Positions 1 to 13,606 are shown, numbered from the stretch's first letter. The stretch is 64,000 nt of DNA from Pelodera strongyloides (GCA_036852015.1 JAANDG010000131.1:103501-167500), one strand, 5' to 3'. Made by a program: numbers and translations. Notes: generated from the letters alone by a model not told the origin.

Positions 1-1895
1 TAATGATGCATTGTCGTTACCGTATGCCTTCCTCAAAAATCTAAAAAGTAATCAATATCTTCCGCGGCGGGACCTCAACCAAAGTTTGTGCAAAATGTGG
101 ACAAAAATAAAACGTTTTCGCTCAACTTATCCCCTTTCCTCTAACTGAAGTGTCTGCAGCAAACAACACAAAATTTTGCAAAACAATTTTTTTGCGGCGA
201 AAAGGCCAAAGATTACAAAATAAATCGTGCAAAAAGGGAAAAAGGATGACAAATAGGTCGGGAAAAAGGGTTTTATCCGAAATTTCCGCCCTTTTTTATT
301 TCGGGAATTTATAGAATGAGCAGCAAGGAATCAAGAGATAACGGTACAAAATGGGTGCAAAATTGGAAACATTTTGGAAAAATTAATCCGTTATAAAAAT
401 CTGTTTTATTATATTATGTAATTAGGAGAACATCTCTTACCGCAATGCAAAAATAAAAAAGATAAATTGAGAACAAATTCCCCATTACTTCTTAGTACAC
501 AGGGAAAAAACAGTAAAAAGAACTGTTGTTTACATAAAGGAAGAAAAAAAGAAAATGAACAAAATATTATAATACTGTTTAAAAAAAAGAACCTGTTTCA
601 AAACAACAGGGCAGTTTTTTTTTTTTTTTTTTCACACACACACACCCTTTTCATTGCTACTTTATCTATTTTCTTCCAATATAAAAATTATTATGGACTA
701 TGCCTGAAAAAAATATGTCTGAGAGATATATTCTCCAAAAGTGTTAAATTTTAATGAAAAGCGGTTTCTAAAATCGAAATATATAAAAATCGATAATTCA
801 GCGAAAACTTTATCAGATAAAGACAATAAACATTATTTTTATCAAAATCAAATTATCGGGAAAGTAAAGGACGTAAAATGGCAAAGTGAGGGGGCGGCGT
901 TTCATGTTTCTATATTTGGCGCTGCGCGCCACTGTTTAGCCAGCGCGCAGACGGGGGAGCGTTTAGTAGAGTGGGCATGCCTGCATGCCTGTATGCCAGA
1001 GAGAATGAGCACACTGAACCCATTGTTACTACATTTTCCATTTATTATCACGCCAAATTACGGTTCTCTTTGGCAGACCATGAAATAGTAAAACAATAAA
1101 AGAATAAAAGTTAAAATATGGACCCTTTCGCAGATCCGCAGAGATTTCTCCTGTGCAGGAAATACAAAAGACTAACCGTAACAAGACTGGCATTGTAAAT
1201 GACGACATACAGTAGTTTGTGCAAATTAAGCAAGTACTAAAAGCAATTATGACATTATGGCACCGAAGGACACATACTGATTTCAGGAGTATGCCTGTGA
1301 AAACAGACGAAACACACGGACTTCTTCCTTATACAGGTTAGTTTTAAGTTTCGAGTTTCCGATGTATGACAAGTAAATGAATGAAAAATGATATGCGCGT
1401 TCGATTGTACTGTAAAATTTTATTCATTATTTATGAAATGCAGTAGTTTTGATCAATCGGGAAACAGAATATCTACAGGGTGAGCAATGAGTCACCAACT
1501 TTCATCAAAGTCCAATAAAATATAACAAATCAGTAATTTTGATCAGTTGGGGGCTCTAGGATATTTGTTTATATAAAAAATCAATGTCTTAGCATTATTA
1601 TTAAGTAATCACCATCATAAATATTTTATTTTATATATTAAAAGTTATTTCAAAGTGATATGATACAATCTACAAAGTATCTCATGGGTCATGGGGTTGA
1701 TTTGCAAGTTGGCACAAGCGAAGAAATAGAATTTTAGAAAGGATAAGCCGATGAGTCACAAGCTTTCATCACGAGGTAGTTGATAAAATCCAATAAAATA
1801 AAACAAAAACAGAACCCCGAGATAATATATTCTGCGTCATGTTCATGTCGCAATACCAATACGATATTAATGTATAATATTAATTATAATAAATG
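1..1895. other. AT-rich intergenic DNA, no gene seen
   Basis: No exon with matching splice phases or recognisable domain was found on either strand. A poly-T run followed by a CA run lies near 616-650. Two imperfect direct repeats, around 1482-1545 and 1747-1806, share a gagtcac...ctttcatca core followed by tccaataaaata. Short open frames here have low-complexity composition. Confidence 0.6.
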
Positions 1896-2354
1896 TTAAA
1901 GGGAGAGGCCCATGAGAAAAAAAGTTCTCCTTAATTTACTTGCACAGAATGTCCGGAATTTCAGAAATGTTACTGTGAAAACCGCATTGCGTGAAGCCTC
2001 GAACTCGCAGAGTTATTAGCCGGCAAACAGTTCGGCTAGGTACCGTAGTCAGTAACGTCAAAATTCGTTTTTACGGTTTATATCCGTTAATTTGCATTCT
2101 TTCTCTATATACGAATGGTCAAACGAATAAAGATCATTCCTACGACCATAAAGAGGCGTTTGCAATACAAGAGTGCCCTAAGAGCAAGATAATTGATTCT
2201 GACTACGGTACCTGGCTGAACTCTTTGCCGTGGAATAACTCTGTGAGTTCTAGGCTTCAAGCAATGCCGTTTTCACAGTAATATTTCTGAATTTCCGGAC
2301 ATTCTTTACAAATAAATTGAGGAAAACTTTATTCTCATGGGCCTTTCCCTTTAA
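1896..2354. repeat. TTAA-flanked palindromic element (family 2)
   Basis: Starts TTAAAGGGAGAGGCCCATGA and ends with the near complement of that sequence followed by TTAA. The two arms stay complementary inward through acagaatgtccgg and an inner pair of arms around ggtaccgtagtcag. Copies at 19606-19977, 20399-20851 and (right part) 25678-26064 share the ends. TTAA on both sides suggests a piggyBac-like non-autonomous element. Confidence 0.75.
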
Positions 2355-3855
2355 GGAAATAGGGAAGTGTCTTTTTACTAAAAAAATACTCTAAAGGGAT
2401 AGGCACAGCAGTTTTTATAATCGTAGAGTGCGAGTAGGAACACAGAAGTATCTGATATATGACATCCTCCACATAATTTAATTGCTTGTAATTAGACAAT
2501 TAGGCTTTACCTACTGTAATGTGGAATCTGTCGATATGTCCATGTAATAACGATACAATGCTAAACTGGCAAGATACGTTCCGGAAAAAAATTCAAAATG
2601 CTGTAAATAAAATTGCTTGCATCGTTGCAAAGCTGGGCAGAAATTCCCCACAAAAAATATATAAAAGCGGCTGCAGAGCACATAGTGATAGGGAACGAGG
2701 GCCAGAGAAGTAGACGAAGAATTAGAGGGAGAGAGGTAACGGACAAAGATAGACAGATCTAGAGAGATAAAGAAAGATAGAGATAGACAGAGAGAGGGAG
2801 TTTGGTTCCGCTATGGCCCATAGGGCCAGTGGAGAGCCCCACTAGTGCCCAGTGCAGTTGTTGTTGTCTGTGTGTGTTAGGTTTTGCGAGTCGCGATCGC
2901 CTCAGGGCTTTTCGTTTGAGAGAGAGAGGGAGAGGGAGAGAGAGGGAGAGGGGGGGGAGAGAGAGGGAGAAGCTCTCCATCTGTAAAGACCCCAAAAGAA
3001 AGAGATAGAGGGGAGAGTCGCAACATTGATCCCCTAGAGACCCTTGGTTTGCACGCGAAAATTCCAGCTATTTTTGACAGGAGAGCAGAATTGTGAAATT
3101 GGAGGAGCGGGCCCATGAAAAATATCCTAGGCGAAATATCTAAGCCGTTTATCGATATGTGTAGTTTCAGACGTAGGCAATAAAGTATACATACATATGA
3201 CAGGGGACGAAGAGCTTCTAATTCGTTATGAATACCCAAACTTTAAAATCCTACTTTTACATACCTACTATGTGCGCAGATGCGATGACGTGCTTCTGGA
3301 ATAAGGAAATTAAGTGGAAGATTATGTTGTCCTTTCATTGGACTAGCTCTCTCTCTCTTTCAATCTCTCTCTCTTTCAATCTCTCTCTCTCTCTCTCTCT
3401 CTCTTGCATGATTATTGCCTGAAGCCTCAACAGCAGCAAAAACCTTAATTTCCACACGGAAGTAATGGATCCGCGATCTCTGGTCAATTAGTTCCAATTA
3501 ATTCATATGTAAAAGGAAGGGACCTCTTTGGAAAAGGGCCCAATTTCCACAAAGAAGGGACCAACAAAACAGAAAACGTGCGGACAAGGGACTTGAGTGC
3601 TATATAATAGGTCTCAACTCATTCTAACTCTGTCTATTGGTCTACCTAAAGTAAAACTGTTATCAATACTAGCAAATGAATTTAAATAAATATTAAAAAA
3701 TTCAGTCTGTAATGTAAATATGTTATAAGTAAAAAGATACGCTAAAGCCGTGACGAAAGTTGGAGTAAAAATGGCGTGGTTTAGGCGAGCAAACTTGCAC
3801 GCCGTTGCATAGCCGCGCACCACCTTGTTCCACGACGCACGAACGCCAACATTCT
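2355..3855. other. Repeat-rich intergenic DNA with GA and CT tracts
   Basis: No gene seen. A GA-rich tract spans about 2725-3010 and a CT tract about 3345-3410. Open frames over these tracts give only Arg/Glu or Ser/Leu repeats. Confidence 0.6.
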
Positions 3856-4038
3856 TTAATGCGAAATACCGCCCGGTTTTTGAAACGCATCGAGTACTCC
3901 CTGCCTTCCTATGCTTCATATGCAAATGAGCATAAATTTGAATAAAAAATAGACCCCAATAGACCCCTTTTAGCATAACTGCATAAGAATGCGGATATTT
4001 GAGATGCGTTTCAAAAACCGGCTGGTATTTCGCTTTAA
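3856..4038. repeat. Palindromic MITE, family 1
   Basis: About 180 bp bounded by TTAA. The left arm reads close to TTAAAGCGAAATACCGGCCG, then gtttttgaaacgcatcg; the right arm is the complement. The centre carries a conserved tatgcaaatgagcataa core. This is the first of about 18 copies in the window. Confidence 0.85.
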
Positions 4039-5868
4039 TGTAAAATGTAACGGATGGAAGGGGCGGGGACTATATTCGATATTTTCAAATAAATTTATCT
4101 TTCCAAGAAGAAAATATTCAAATATTCTATCTCCAAGAATTAATATTAAATAGAAATTCCTCGTGTTCTAAAGAAAAGACTAATTTATTCGTAAACAAGG
4201 GGATTACAAGTTACTTTACAATATTCTACAAAAGGCGAATTTCAGATAAAGTACTAATAAATACTATTATTGCAAAATATGGGTTGTTTATAAGACTATA
4301 TATTCTAACCGAGAGGGAGAGAGAAGAGAGAGAAATGGAGGGATACTAGAGAGGGAGACGAGAGAGAGAGAATGGGTAGAGAGATGATGTGATGTTTCTA
4401 TAAGTGCAAAGAATGTCTCTAAAACTAAAACAAACGATCATTGATGTACATAGTACAGTACATGTACATCTCTTTGGTTAAACTGTGTAAGCCTTGCACT
4501 TTTAGTTGTATTTGTTGTAGGATGTAGTAGTGCACTTTTGCAGCACAAAAACACAGCGGAGGCTAATAAATCAGTCTCCCAGAGCAAAGAGAAGGAAAAA
4601 GGACATTTTCCCCCAAAAATAAAGGTGTGGAAACGATGTTTACAATAAGTTTTAATAGTGCAAACGGTAGCTCGTGTTGTTTTCGTTCTTTTTTATTCAC
4701 TAGTTCAAGCTAATAGTGCACAGTTTCAGTGGAAAAGCCCCAGGGAGAGGGGGTGGGATAAAGTAAAATTATGGCATTATTATTATTACATACTTGATGG
4801 AAATGCAAAGTAACGAGCATCTTTATATTCCAAAAACATAAATCGTATCGAAGCTTACATCATGAATATGTAAAACCAAGAAGTAAGTAATTTCTTGCAG
4901 AAGCTACAGTAGAAAAAATAAGAATATGCGTGATTTATTATATGGTGTTACAGTAGTTACAGTAGTTTGGTACAAAAGCTACCGTAAGAAAAAGTAAAGA
5001 ATAGGAATGAGTCTTAGATGACTAGTTTCTTCTGGAAGTATACCATAGGAAGCCGTTCAAGGACTAGTTTAGCGAGCGGTTTTTCGTTTTGGAGAAGAGA
5101 ACTTGCAGCAGTGTCTGTGCAAAAGTCTGCAGGACTGCCTGTCCTTCTCATGTTTGAAGTTGAGAGAGAAATAGAGAGATAGAGAGAGAAATAGAGAGAT
5201 GGGGCGGCACAGATCATATCAGTGCTGATATGCAACCTGCACAGACTCAGCGTGCTGCGATTTCTCTGGCTCTTATTCTCCGCACATTATACATCTCTCT
5301 CTCTGTGTCTCTCTCTGTGTCTCTCTCTGTGTCTCTGTCAAATAATCAATTGATCTCTGATTATTTGACTATCGGTTGCAAAAGCTTAATGGAACAGCCA
5401 AGATCAAGGTGGTTGTAGACAACAGGCCATTGGCCAATAGTTGGCGCACGCGCAGCCCACCTTGAGCTTGCAAGTGGCGTAGTGGTATTACTAGAAACAA
5501 TACAAAGGCGTAATCAATACATAGCAATGTTTTCTAATCATTGAGTTGTGATCAATCGTGCGCGGTTGTGCCGCCATTGTCTGTTGATTTTTTGAAAGAT
5601 TCTGGGGGTAAACATGTTTTGTTGTCTGCTACAATAAACTATTTTACACCAAACATCAGATTTTGGCGGTGGGAGGCAGGGAAAGAGACGAGAGAGAGAG
5701 AGGGGGGGGGAGAGAGAGATGTGATTCAATGCTTCTTCCCAACGTTTTTATGATATCGGAAAAGGAGAGCGGAGAATTATTGGCAGACTGATGTATGCAA
5801 AAGGGAGCAAAACACAAGGGAGACCCCTTGAAGTTGCGTGCAGAAACGAAAATTCCCGCTTACCAAAA
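4039..5868. other. Intergenic DNA, no gene seen
   Basis: Contains GA tracts (about 4312-4380 and 5160-5200), a CT tract with a tgtctctc unit (5280-5338) and another GA tract near 5690-5720. No phased exons or domain motifs were recognised. Confidence 0.55.
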
Positions 5869-6226
5869 TTAAAGCGAAATACTAGCCGATTTTTGAAACG
5901 AATCGTGGACAACTGAATTTCTACCTAGTTATGCTAATTTACGCGAATCTAACTCGATTTTCTATTCTAGTTTATGTTCATTTGCATATGCTGCATAAGA
6001 ATGCCGGTCAACTCGGTGTTTCGAAAACCGACCAGTAATTCGCTTTAAAGCGAAATACCGGCCGGTTTTTGAAACGCATTGTGGACAACTGCATTCTTAT
6101 GCATTTATGCGAAGTGGGGGTCTAATTGGGGTCTATTTTTTATGCTAAGTTATGCTCATTTGCATATGACACATAAGAATGGGTGTACACGATGTGTTTC
6201 AAAAACCGGCCGGTATTTCGCTTTAT
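5869..6226. repeat. Two abutting family 1 MITEs sharing one TTAA
   Basis: The first copy covers 5869-6048 and the second about 6045-6226; the TTAA at 6045-6048 closes one and opens the next. Both have the agcgaaatac...gtatttcgct ends. The last TTAA of the second copy has decayed to TTAT. Confidence 0.85.
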
Positions 6227-6471
6227 GGGGATGTATGGAAAATTCATTGATAAAGGTTGATTATGAAGGCGCTGGTAACTAGCTTAAATTACGGTATCAG
6301 TGGTTTGAAAAACATACTTTTGTGACTTGTGTACGGTACCACACTAGTTGCTAGTTTTGGGCAAATATCTCTCTGACTTTTGAGGTTTACAAATTGCAGC
6401 TTTGACTTTACTCGCATAGCACACGAGTATTGTCCACATAACTTTCTCTTGGTCCAGAGCTTTTCGGGACC

Positions 6472-6654
6472 TTAAAGCGAAATACCGGCCGGTTTTTGAA
6501 ACGCATCGAGTACACCAACATTCTAATGCGTCATATGCAATTGAGCATTGTTTAGCATAAAAAATAGACCCCAATTAGACCCCACTTCGCATAAATACAT
6601 AAGAATGCAGTTGTCCACGATGCGTTTCAAAAACCGGCCGGTATTTCACTTTAA
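6472..6654. repeat. Palindromic MITE, family 1
   Basis: Complete copy with TTAA at 6472-6475 and 6651-6654 and both inverted arms present. Confidence 0.88.
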
Positions 6655-7714
6655 CCCTCCAAATATAGTAAAGATTAAACATCAAATTCGGGCAAATTTG
6701 CAGAATTTCGATACAGTTCCTGCGCGAACGTAGACGCGTTCCTACACTTACGTAAACAAAGGAGACGAAAAAAACGCTTTGCAAATAGTGCATAAGAGAC
6801 GACGCAAACAGCGTACAGACAGGACACAACTGTGCAGAAAAGTCGAAATATCCAATAAATACGTGTTAAAAATGTTTGTAAGTAGAATGAGTGGAAGCGT
6901 ACCTATGTATGTATGCATATCTCTTATTGTTAGTATAGCTTTCATTTGGTATATTACGGTAGCGCTGGCGCATGGGTAATTACGATAATCTACATGGGCG
7001 TGTTACAAATTTTAGGACAAAATGTTTAAAGTAGGAGTCACAAGATAAGTAGAGAAGTCGAAACTAAATAAAACAAAATAAACAAATCTATATACAGTAG
7101 TCGTTTTATTTTACTGATGTTAGTACAAATCGTAGATTTTACAGTAAGCATAAAAGCTTATGTAAAGATAAGTTCAATAACAGTAGCTATTCGCCCTGTA
7201 CATGACCACTCGTGCATAAAACGTGCATTGGAAATTCTCGTATCCCATGTTATAATGGGGAAAAAATGCACAGTGCAAGCAAATTTGCAATGCGCTCGAA
7301 ATACATTTGCAGAGTCATGGGAAATATTGGGCCTTTGCTGGAGACGCACGACCACAGACCATCGATGGAATGTCTGGTTTGAAGAGAGCCGAGAGAGAGA
7401 GAGGGAGAGAGAGAGAGAGTTTGATCAGCTGACAGTCTCGCCAGAATTTTGCTGTTTGGGAGCAAGATACAACGCGTCGATTGATTTACCGCCCCGGCGC
7501 CCGGCCGGCACCCGAAAATCGCCAAAGAAACGCCGGGCAAAAACGCCTCCTGTTTGGCATTTGTTTTCGATAATGATAGAGGCACTTAGTGGTCATGTGC
7601 TGTGGGAATTCATATGAGAGATACGTGTGGAATGCGTGGAAAATGCAATGGTAGACGCCTACCACATTTTTTGACAAGGTCAAAGTTGTCATAGACTTTC
7701 CGAAACTGTGTACA
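6655..7714. other. Intergenic DNA, no supported gene
   Basis: A 166-codon open frame (7117-7617) runs through a GA microsatellite (7388-7420) and has no family resemblance or splice support, so it is not called as a gene. Confidence 0.5.
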
Positions 7715-7898
7715 AAACGACTAGTTGTTTTTAATGGGGGTCGTCGATTGAGTCACGCATGTATGTATATTTCAAATAATCTACGTAAGTATAGTAAGTT
7801 TATCAAAGCCATTTTAAGGTCAAGATGGAAATGTCCGCGCCGGTCATCTGGGGAAATCGTCGCCCTGAACTGTCTTCTCGATTTTAGCATAAGACTGA

Positions 7899-8037
7899 GC
7901 TGAGTCCGTATTCACCAACACCAGGGAGCCCTCCCTAGGCTCACTTGCGCTCCGAATCTCTTCTGCTCTCGCACTTGTTAGCTATCCCTCGCGAGGCCAG
8001 GGAGGGCTCCCTACTTGTTGGTGAATACGGCATCAGA
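7899..8037. repeat. Inverted-repeat element ending in TATTCACCAACA
   Basis: Ends are ccgtattcaccaaca and its complement tgttggtgaatacgg; inside, agggagccctccct pairs with agggagggctccct. Copies occur at 34445-34581 and 59522-59643. A related family with ggccatattcaccactc ends is at 48294-48425 and 56832-56970. Confidence 0.7.
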
Positions 8038-8694
8038 GCTGTGTTTGGATCGCACGCTCTTGAGGTGAAAAACGTTTATTAATTAATAAAGGACAGTGTA
8101 GCTTGTCAACAGCACACACACACACAATTTAATACATTTATTACACTGAAAAGTAAGTGAAATGAAAGAGATTGAGAGAGAAACCCGTGAACCCGTGAAA
8201 ATAAAAGTAGAAAACATACAGTCGAAATCAGAGGGAGAGAAAAATACGCTAGCAAAAAATCATAGCAATTCACTTAAAATTAGGATCAATGTCTATTAAC
8301 AAAATGAAAGCAAACTAACTCCTCCTAGCAAGACAAATATGGCAGTTGTCGCGCAAAAAAAAAACCGTGCGGCGAAATCCTCAAGCTAAGTTGCGCGCGA
8401 AAAGGTTCACAATTCCAGTTGGCGCGTCGGCGGCACGGCGCGGTGCGGGACGTGCGCCATAAGTGTGCCACAGATGCGCCAAACGGAACAGTGCGGGCTT
8501 CCACGAGGCGCTCTACAACAAGAATCCAACGAGTTTACTATATCATATCTAACGTTGTAAGCTGACATTGGTATTCGAGAAGTATTCATCTTATGAAGTG
8601 ATATTTTATGAAAGAGAATAGTTCATTATAATTATCTTACTTTTAATTATCTTAATCTAAGATAATAGCTAAACTTTGTGGTACTAGTCGTGCG

Positions 8695-10252
8695 CTACTC
8701 GGCCTTAGCCTTCTTATCACTCGACTGTGCTGTAAAGGTGAATACCAGACATGACAAGATTGTCAATACAGTAAACATTAGTACAATATTAGTAGCACTT
8801 CGATTCCCCACAGGCACCACTGCAACAGGAGCAACGAGCAACTGTCTTGAGTACAGTAGGCACGGCGATCCATGCGGGACTATTTGTTGGGATTCCTAAA
8901 TTGTGCTTGCGTATTTCCAGCGGGAGGCAGCTGACAAACTGATGAATTTGCACGGATGTGCTGCTCAAGTTATGCGGGAAACTGGTGCGCGGCGACTTTT
9001 GGAACTATGCCGATGGTATCAAACAAGCCAACGTTGGGCGTAAGGTTCGTGAAAGGTTCGTCAACCCTCACAATCATCGCACCCTAATTCCGGCTCCACT
9101 ACTCTGCTTCAGCGCACCTTTTTTGCGCTGCTGCAGCGAAATGTCTCGCGGTGGTAGGATTCAATCATATAAAAACGAAACTCTCACCTAAGCTTCTCAG
9201 GATTCTGTGATTGGCGACACAGTCCTTCAGGTTTTCAACTTTAAAGTTTTCAGGGCAGTCTAACAGTATCTGAGGTGCTGAGAACGGCACCTTGACGTCG
9301 GATCCTAAATTTGCGTAAATTTGCATCGATAATAGCAAATAATGAGTGCATCAGTTAGTCCCGCCCGCGCTTTTCCTTCATATAAGCCGCTTGTCAGCGT
9401 GGTAAAATGACTAACAGTCTAACAGCGCTCTCTTCCCAATGGTTAGAGCGATAGCCTACTTTCTACCGTCTGCGAACACGTCGTCCTCTCTCGCTTCCAC
9501 GCTTTCCATGAAAACCCCAAAACATATGCACAGTTTCAGCAAGTTCAAACCTGGGAGCTCTGAAGCAGCATGATATCGTAGGCGCACCGGTAGACTGAAT
9601 GTGTCCTCGATGAGAAAAGTTTTTCTGAAAATAAGGGACAATTATCCAATTATCAAGCTCTTAGGTCTTCCAGTTAGCATGAAGCCCGTTTATATTAGCA
9701 ATTACCCACCTGTAAACCTTTTTCGGCGACACAAACACAGTATGCTCCTTAGAATTCTCAGCGGTAGCCTCAATATCGAAGTAGTGTGGAGAGTAGAAGT
9801 TGTGAAGCGGTAGCGAAGAGTTGAGGCTTAGTTGAGGCATAAGCGATATTGTTGAGGACAGTTTTCGAGAAACATTCGTCACCAAAAGGTCGCCAAGTGG
9901 TCTTTAGGACTTAGGACCGCGGAAAACTCGAAAATGTCGCCAAATGGTCCCCCTCGTTTCCAATGTACTGCAAGTTCAAAGGTTGCCGAAGCCGGTTTAG
10001 TTACCCAATTTTGAGGTGGTTCATTAATTTGACCTTTTGCATGCCCCCTCACTCACCCTAAGATCTCACCTATCAATGTCAGTATAGGCTCCTTTAGGAA
10101 TTACAATCTGATATAGCAATGAGCATTCGGTGAATCTGGACAGAGAAGCGACTTTTGTCGAAAGAACGAGTGATCGGTGAAGTCCAGCTCCCGTCAGCTG
10201 TAATTTGGAGTCATTACTAAAACGCTGGAAAGATACTGTAACATTTATCTCT

Positions 10253-10283
<31 letters not shown>

Positions 10284-10284
10284 A

Positions 10285-10364
<80 letters not shown>

Positions 10365-10734
10365 TATGTGAGAAAATCTTTGATAACTGAACATCATATT
10401 AATTGCGACACTATAATTTAAAACTATATTCATAATTAATAAGAGTTATTGGATCAAGCGACTAGGGCTAGGATAAAGGCATATAGTAACTCTGTTTGCA
10501 TGGGACAAATCAGCCTCTGGCTTTTGGACTCAATTTTTATATCGTAGGCAAATTTTGTGGGTAGCGGCTTTCTATATAAGAAATAGGACTAAAAATAGAC
10601 AAAAATAACACTTGAATTTTAGAATGAATCACCTTAATAGAAGCAGACTTTTCGGTCATTTCATCGAGCCATTTGCACGCAAACGCCCAAGACCAAGATG
10701 AGAAAAATAAACATTGAAAAACAAGTTTTCTCAA
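8695..10734 (-). pseudogene. PIGX-like pseudogene (copy A)
   Basis: Six exons align one-to-one with the intact gene at 35230-37614: 10633-10734, 10070-10224, 9710-9826, 9551-9624, 9188-9304 and 8695-8895. Two lesions are visible. The codon matching the start is TTG instead of ATG (10732-10734). The last exon carries 7 extra bases (gcaacgagcaac against gcaac in copy B, near 8830), which shifts the frame just before the membrane segment and leads to an early stop. The splice sites are all preserved, so decay looks recent. An upstream ATG in another frame gives only a short peptide. Transcription is possible; a working PIG-X is unlikely. Confidence 0.8.
10248..10361. repeat. CT microsatellite
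   Basis: About 110 bp of (CT)n broken by a few cgct and ctat units, just beyond the 3' splice site of the second pseudogene exon. The matching tract in copy B (36764-36795) is far shorter, so the tract has changed length since the duplication. Confidence 0.9.
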
Positions 10735-10954
10735 ACACCATGATAAATATCGGCGGTAACAACTTTAAAAAAAGGGGGGGGGGGGCTCACTTCGCGATTG
10801 TTAGTTTGCTTTCATTTGTAACAAGTATGAACAAAATTCACTGTCAAAGATGGTACCAATATCAAATCTTAGGTCTTAGGGTCAAGTACTCGTTTAGATA
10901 TACATCTATTGATCTATTTGTGTCTCGCTTCGCTGAACATACAGTATGTGTTCG

Positions 10955-11142
10955 AGTAGGTAGACAGATGATAATAAATAAGAGGAACTTGAATAATTTG
11001 CATAACGGAATGGATAATTTTCTCAAGCGCAGGTCGATCTAAATTAGAGAGAGCAATGGAAACGAGAGAATAGTGGCTTGCGCTTGAGAAAATTAGCCAT
11101 TCCATTATGCAAATTATCCAACTTCCTCGTATTTATTATTTG
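10955..11142. repeat. Foldback repeat
   Basis: The left arm (about 10968-11034, containing aatttgcataacggaatgg) is complementary to 11081-11142 (ccattccattatgcaaatt). Copy B keeps only the left arm, up to 37907. Confidence 0.7.
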
Positions 11143-13131
11143 CTGTCTATTGGCCTGTCCATGTATGCGATTCGCACTTGCGAAAATGACAAATGCCTGT
11201 CCATGTTCGAGTCAATGTCAATGACAAGGTCCCGCAGCGATTTTGCATGTAGTATGGATCTATTTCAAAATAGTACAGATCTATTTCAAATAGTACGGAT
11301 CTGATAAACTTTCGTTGCGGGACTATGTCAAACGCGTCATTTGTATGGGTTACGGTAGGCATTTGACATTCATGTAAAATGGCCTGAACATGGACAGGCA
11401 TTTGTCATTTTCGCAAGTGCGAATCGCAAACATAGACAGGGCATACCAGTCTACTAGAGCATTGTCTTTTGATAAATGAAAAAACATTTATCATGATAAA
11501 TGGACATTGCCCACGATAATGCGCGCGCCCACTTTTTTTTATTGCGACACGATAAAAAAATAGGTGATAAAAAAGTTGTGTGCGTGCACCTACCGTAAGA
11601 CAGTGCGCGTATAAGGGGGCGGGGCCTTACATGATAAATTAAAATTGCGCATGAAGAAAAAAACGTGTTACCGCAGTTTTGAAGCTTGATTTGTAGCTCA
11701 TCGAACAGAGCTCATTAAACTTACTAGTTGAGAACATTATCTTTGTTTTCCAACCGTTACTTCCGCTATTTTTTGCTAACTGAAACATTTTTGGTGGAGC
11801 AAAGTTGACAGTAAATTTTTCACTTGAGAGCAATGAGACAAGCTGCTACTGGAAGTTTTCAGCAGAGCGAACAACGGTTATAATTAAAAGTTGAAAACTA
11901 GAAGTGTGGGTTCGCAATTTCAGACGTTACTAACCGTTGAATTTCGTCCCCGGGAAGACAAGGGTTTGCTTTCCAACCCCATTTTTAGACGAAAAATGAT
12001 CTTTACAAAAAAGGAGCTTTCTCATTTCTTTCAGTGCAAGAAAATGCCTTTCGAATGAAGTATACTACATGCCAATACAAAATTTTCGCCTCTCCTCTTT
12101 ATTTCAGCCCCGACCCAACGAGCTCTTTTTCCATCCAATCCGCTGGAGAGCATATACCGTAGAAGTGGCGCGCGCTTCAGGTGCTCCGTGGCGGGAAACA
12201 ACTTAGTGCAAGTTTGCACTAATTGCGCATTATTTTTTATTTAAACTTTTTCTTCTTTTAAATAGTTTTGTTTGGTTGTATTAGTTGTTTACATGTCTAA
12301 TTTGCGTTCTAGCTCCACTTTACGTTTCTACCGTCTATCCCTTAACTTTCTGGGTAATTATTCCCTTTGGACGCAAGAAGTTGGTGTAGCTTATCATTTT
12401 TTTTATTAATGTTTATTATTTGTGCGGATTTCTTTAGATTTGCAAGGAATGAGTGGACAAAGCGAACTTGAGCGGAGCACCCCGATAAATGGGGAGATTG
12501 GCACACGAAAGAGTTGAAGGAAGCGAGCAACACATGGGTATTTCCTTTGAAATTGTCTATTGTGATTGTGTTCCGCGTCCGCTTCGGGTGGAAAGCTGAA
12601 GGTTTTGTCTCTGTTAGGAAACGGGCGATCTAATGAATAGGCTCTGCTTACAACAGGTGAGGCTGCCAAAGCGAGTCAGGGGCGGTCTTGGCAAATATTC
12701 GCCTTTTTTCAAAATTTTGCAGCATTTTGCGTGGCACTAAATATTCGCACAACTAATGATCTTTATGAAGAGGAAGTTATGTTTACCGTAAAGAACAAGG
12801 TGCTGAACTAGATCGTGAACCAATCGCCTTGTTATATTTTTATCAATAAACCTTTATGAGTCGCCTATTGTAATCCTTCACATTTTACCAAAATTAGAAC
12901 AAAATAGACCACCTATTCTTCTTCAATATAGCTGATTTTTTAAACGACTTGGGGGGGGGGGAGCCTCACATGAGTATGCTTTGTTCTTTTTGTAAAGCAT
13001 GCACTGCTTTAATACCTGTCTCTTGATGCATTCCTATCATTATTTCCCGTTTAATGAGAAACTATTAGTTAGGACTCCGACTCAGCGTACTGCAAAAGGT
13101 TGGGACGTACCTCTTCTATTTTTAATTTCAG
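11143..13131. other. Copy A-specific DNA, no clear gene
   Basis: Contains an inverted repeat (about 11150-11210 against 11385-11445, gcctgtccatg with catggacaggc). From 11455 there is a region rich in tttatcatgataaa motifs. No convincing coding exon was found. A G-run lies at 12951-12961. Confidence 0.45.
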
Positions 13132-13606
13132 TTCAATTGATCAATCTCAACTTGCGCGAACTGGATTACTGGATAGGACGGCACCTTCTCCGTCGCGCCA
13201 AAGTTAGGATTGTTAGGAATTTGGATGGTATGTTTTTTGTTGATCCGTGCGCCTTTATAGTTAACTAGTTACGATGCAATGGGTAACCAATACGTACAAT
13301 TTCGGCACTCTATCACTCGTAAATATCAATGACCAATGCAATTTAGGTGAAAGTTGGTGCACTGATGTTTTCTACCTTCGTTTCAGGGTCCGCCGAAGAC
13401 GAAGTGGCCGATGAGCGACTCATTTCGTCAAGCGGAAATCGCCTCATGAAATTTTTGCTTATGAATTTGGTGTTTTGGCGTATTTTCTGTGCTTTTTGGC
13501 CTGTGTTTTCCTGTTTAAAGACATTATTGTATAATAAAGACAAAATCAAAGCGAGTATTTTGTCCGTCAGTAATTTAAACCGTTCTTGCTTTTGCTATTT
13601 TAGGTA
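13132..13606 (+). CDS. Two phased candidate exons of an unknown gene
   Basis: Exon 13132-13227 follows ttaatttcag and ends at ATG|gtatgt. Exon 13387-13606 follows gtttcag and ends at TAA. Joined in phase they read ...LRELDYWIGRHLLRRAKV, then RIVRNLDGSAEDEVADERLI and on. Charged, helix-like composition and agreement of phase across the intron are the only evidence. The end of the second exon turns into low-complexity Phe/Trp/Cys residues and may be untranslated. The region is absent from duplication copy B. I do not recognise the family, and no 5' exon was found. Confidence 0.3.

Noticed and set aside
7117..7617. 166-codon open frame on the plus strand
   Set aside because: It crosses a GA microsatellite that accounts for its Arg/Glu run, has no recognisable motif, and no splice partners were found.
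10205..10433. Ser/Leu and Arg/Glu open frames over the CT tract
   Set aside because: Pure microsatellite translation in both strands.
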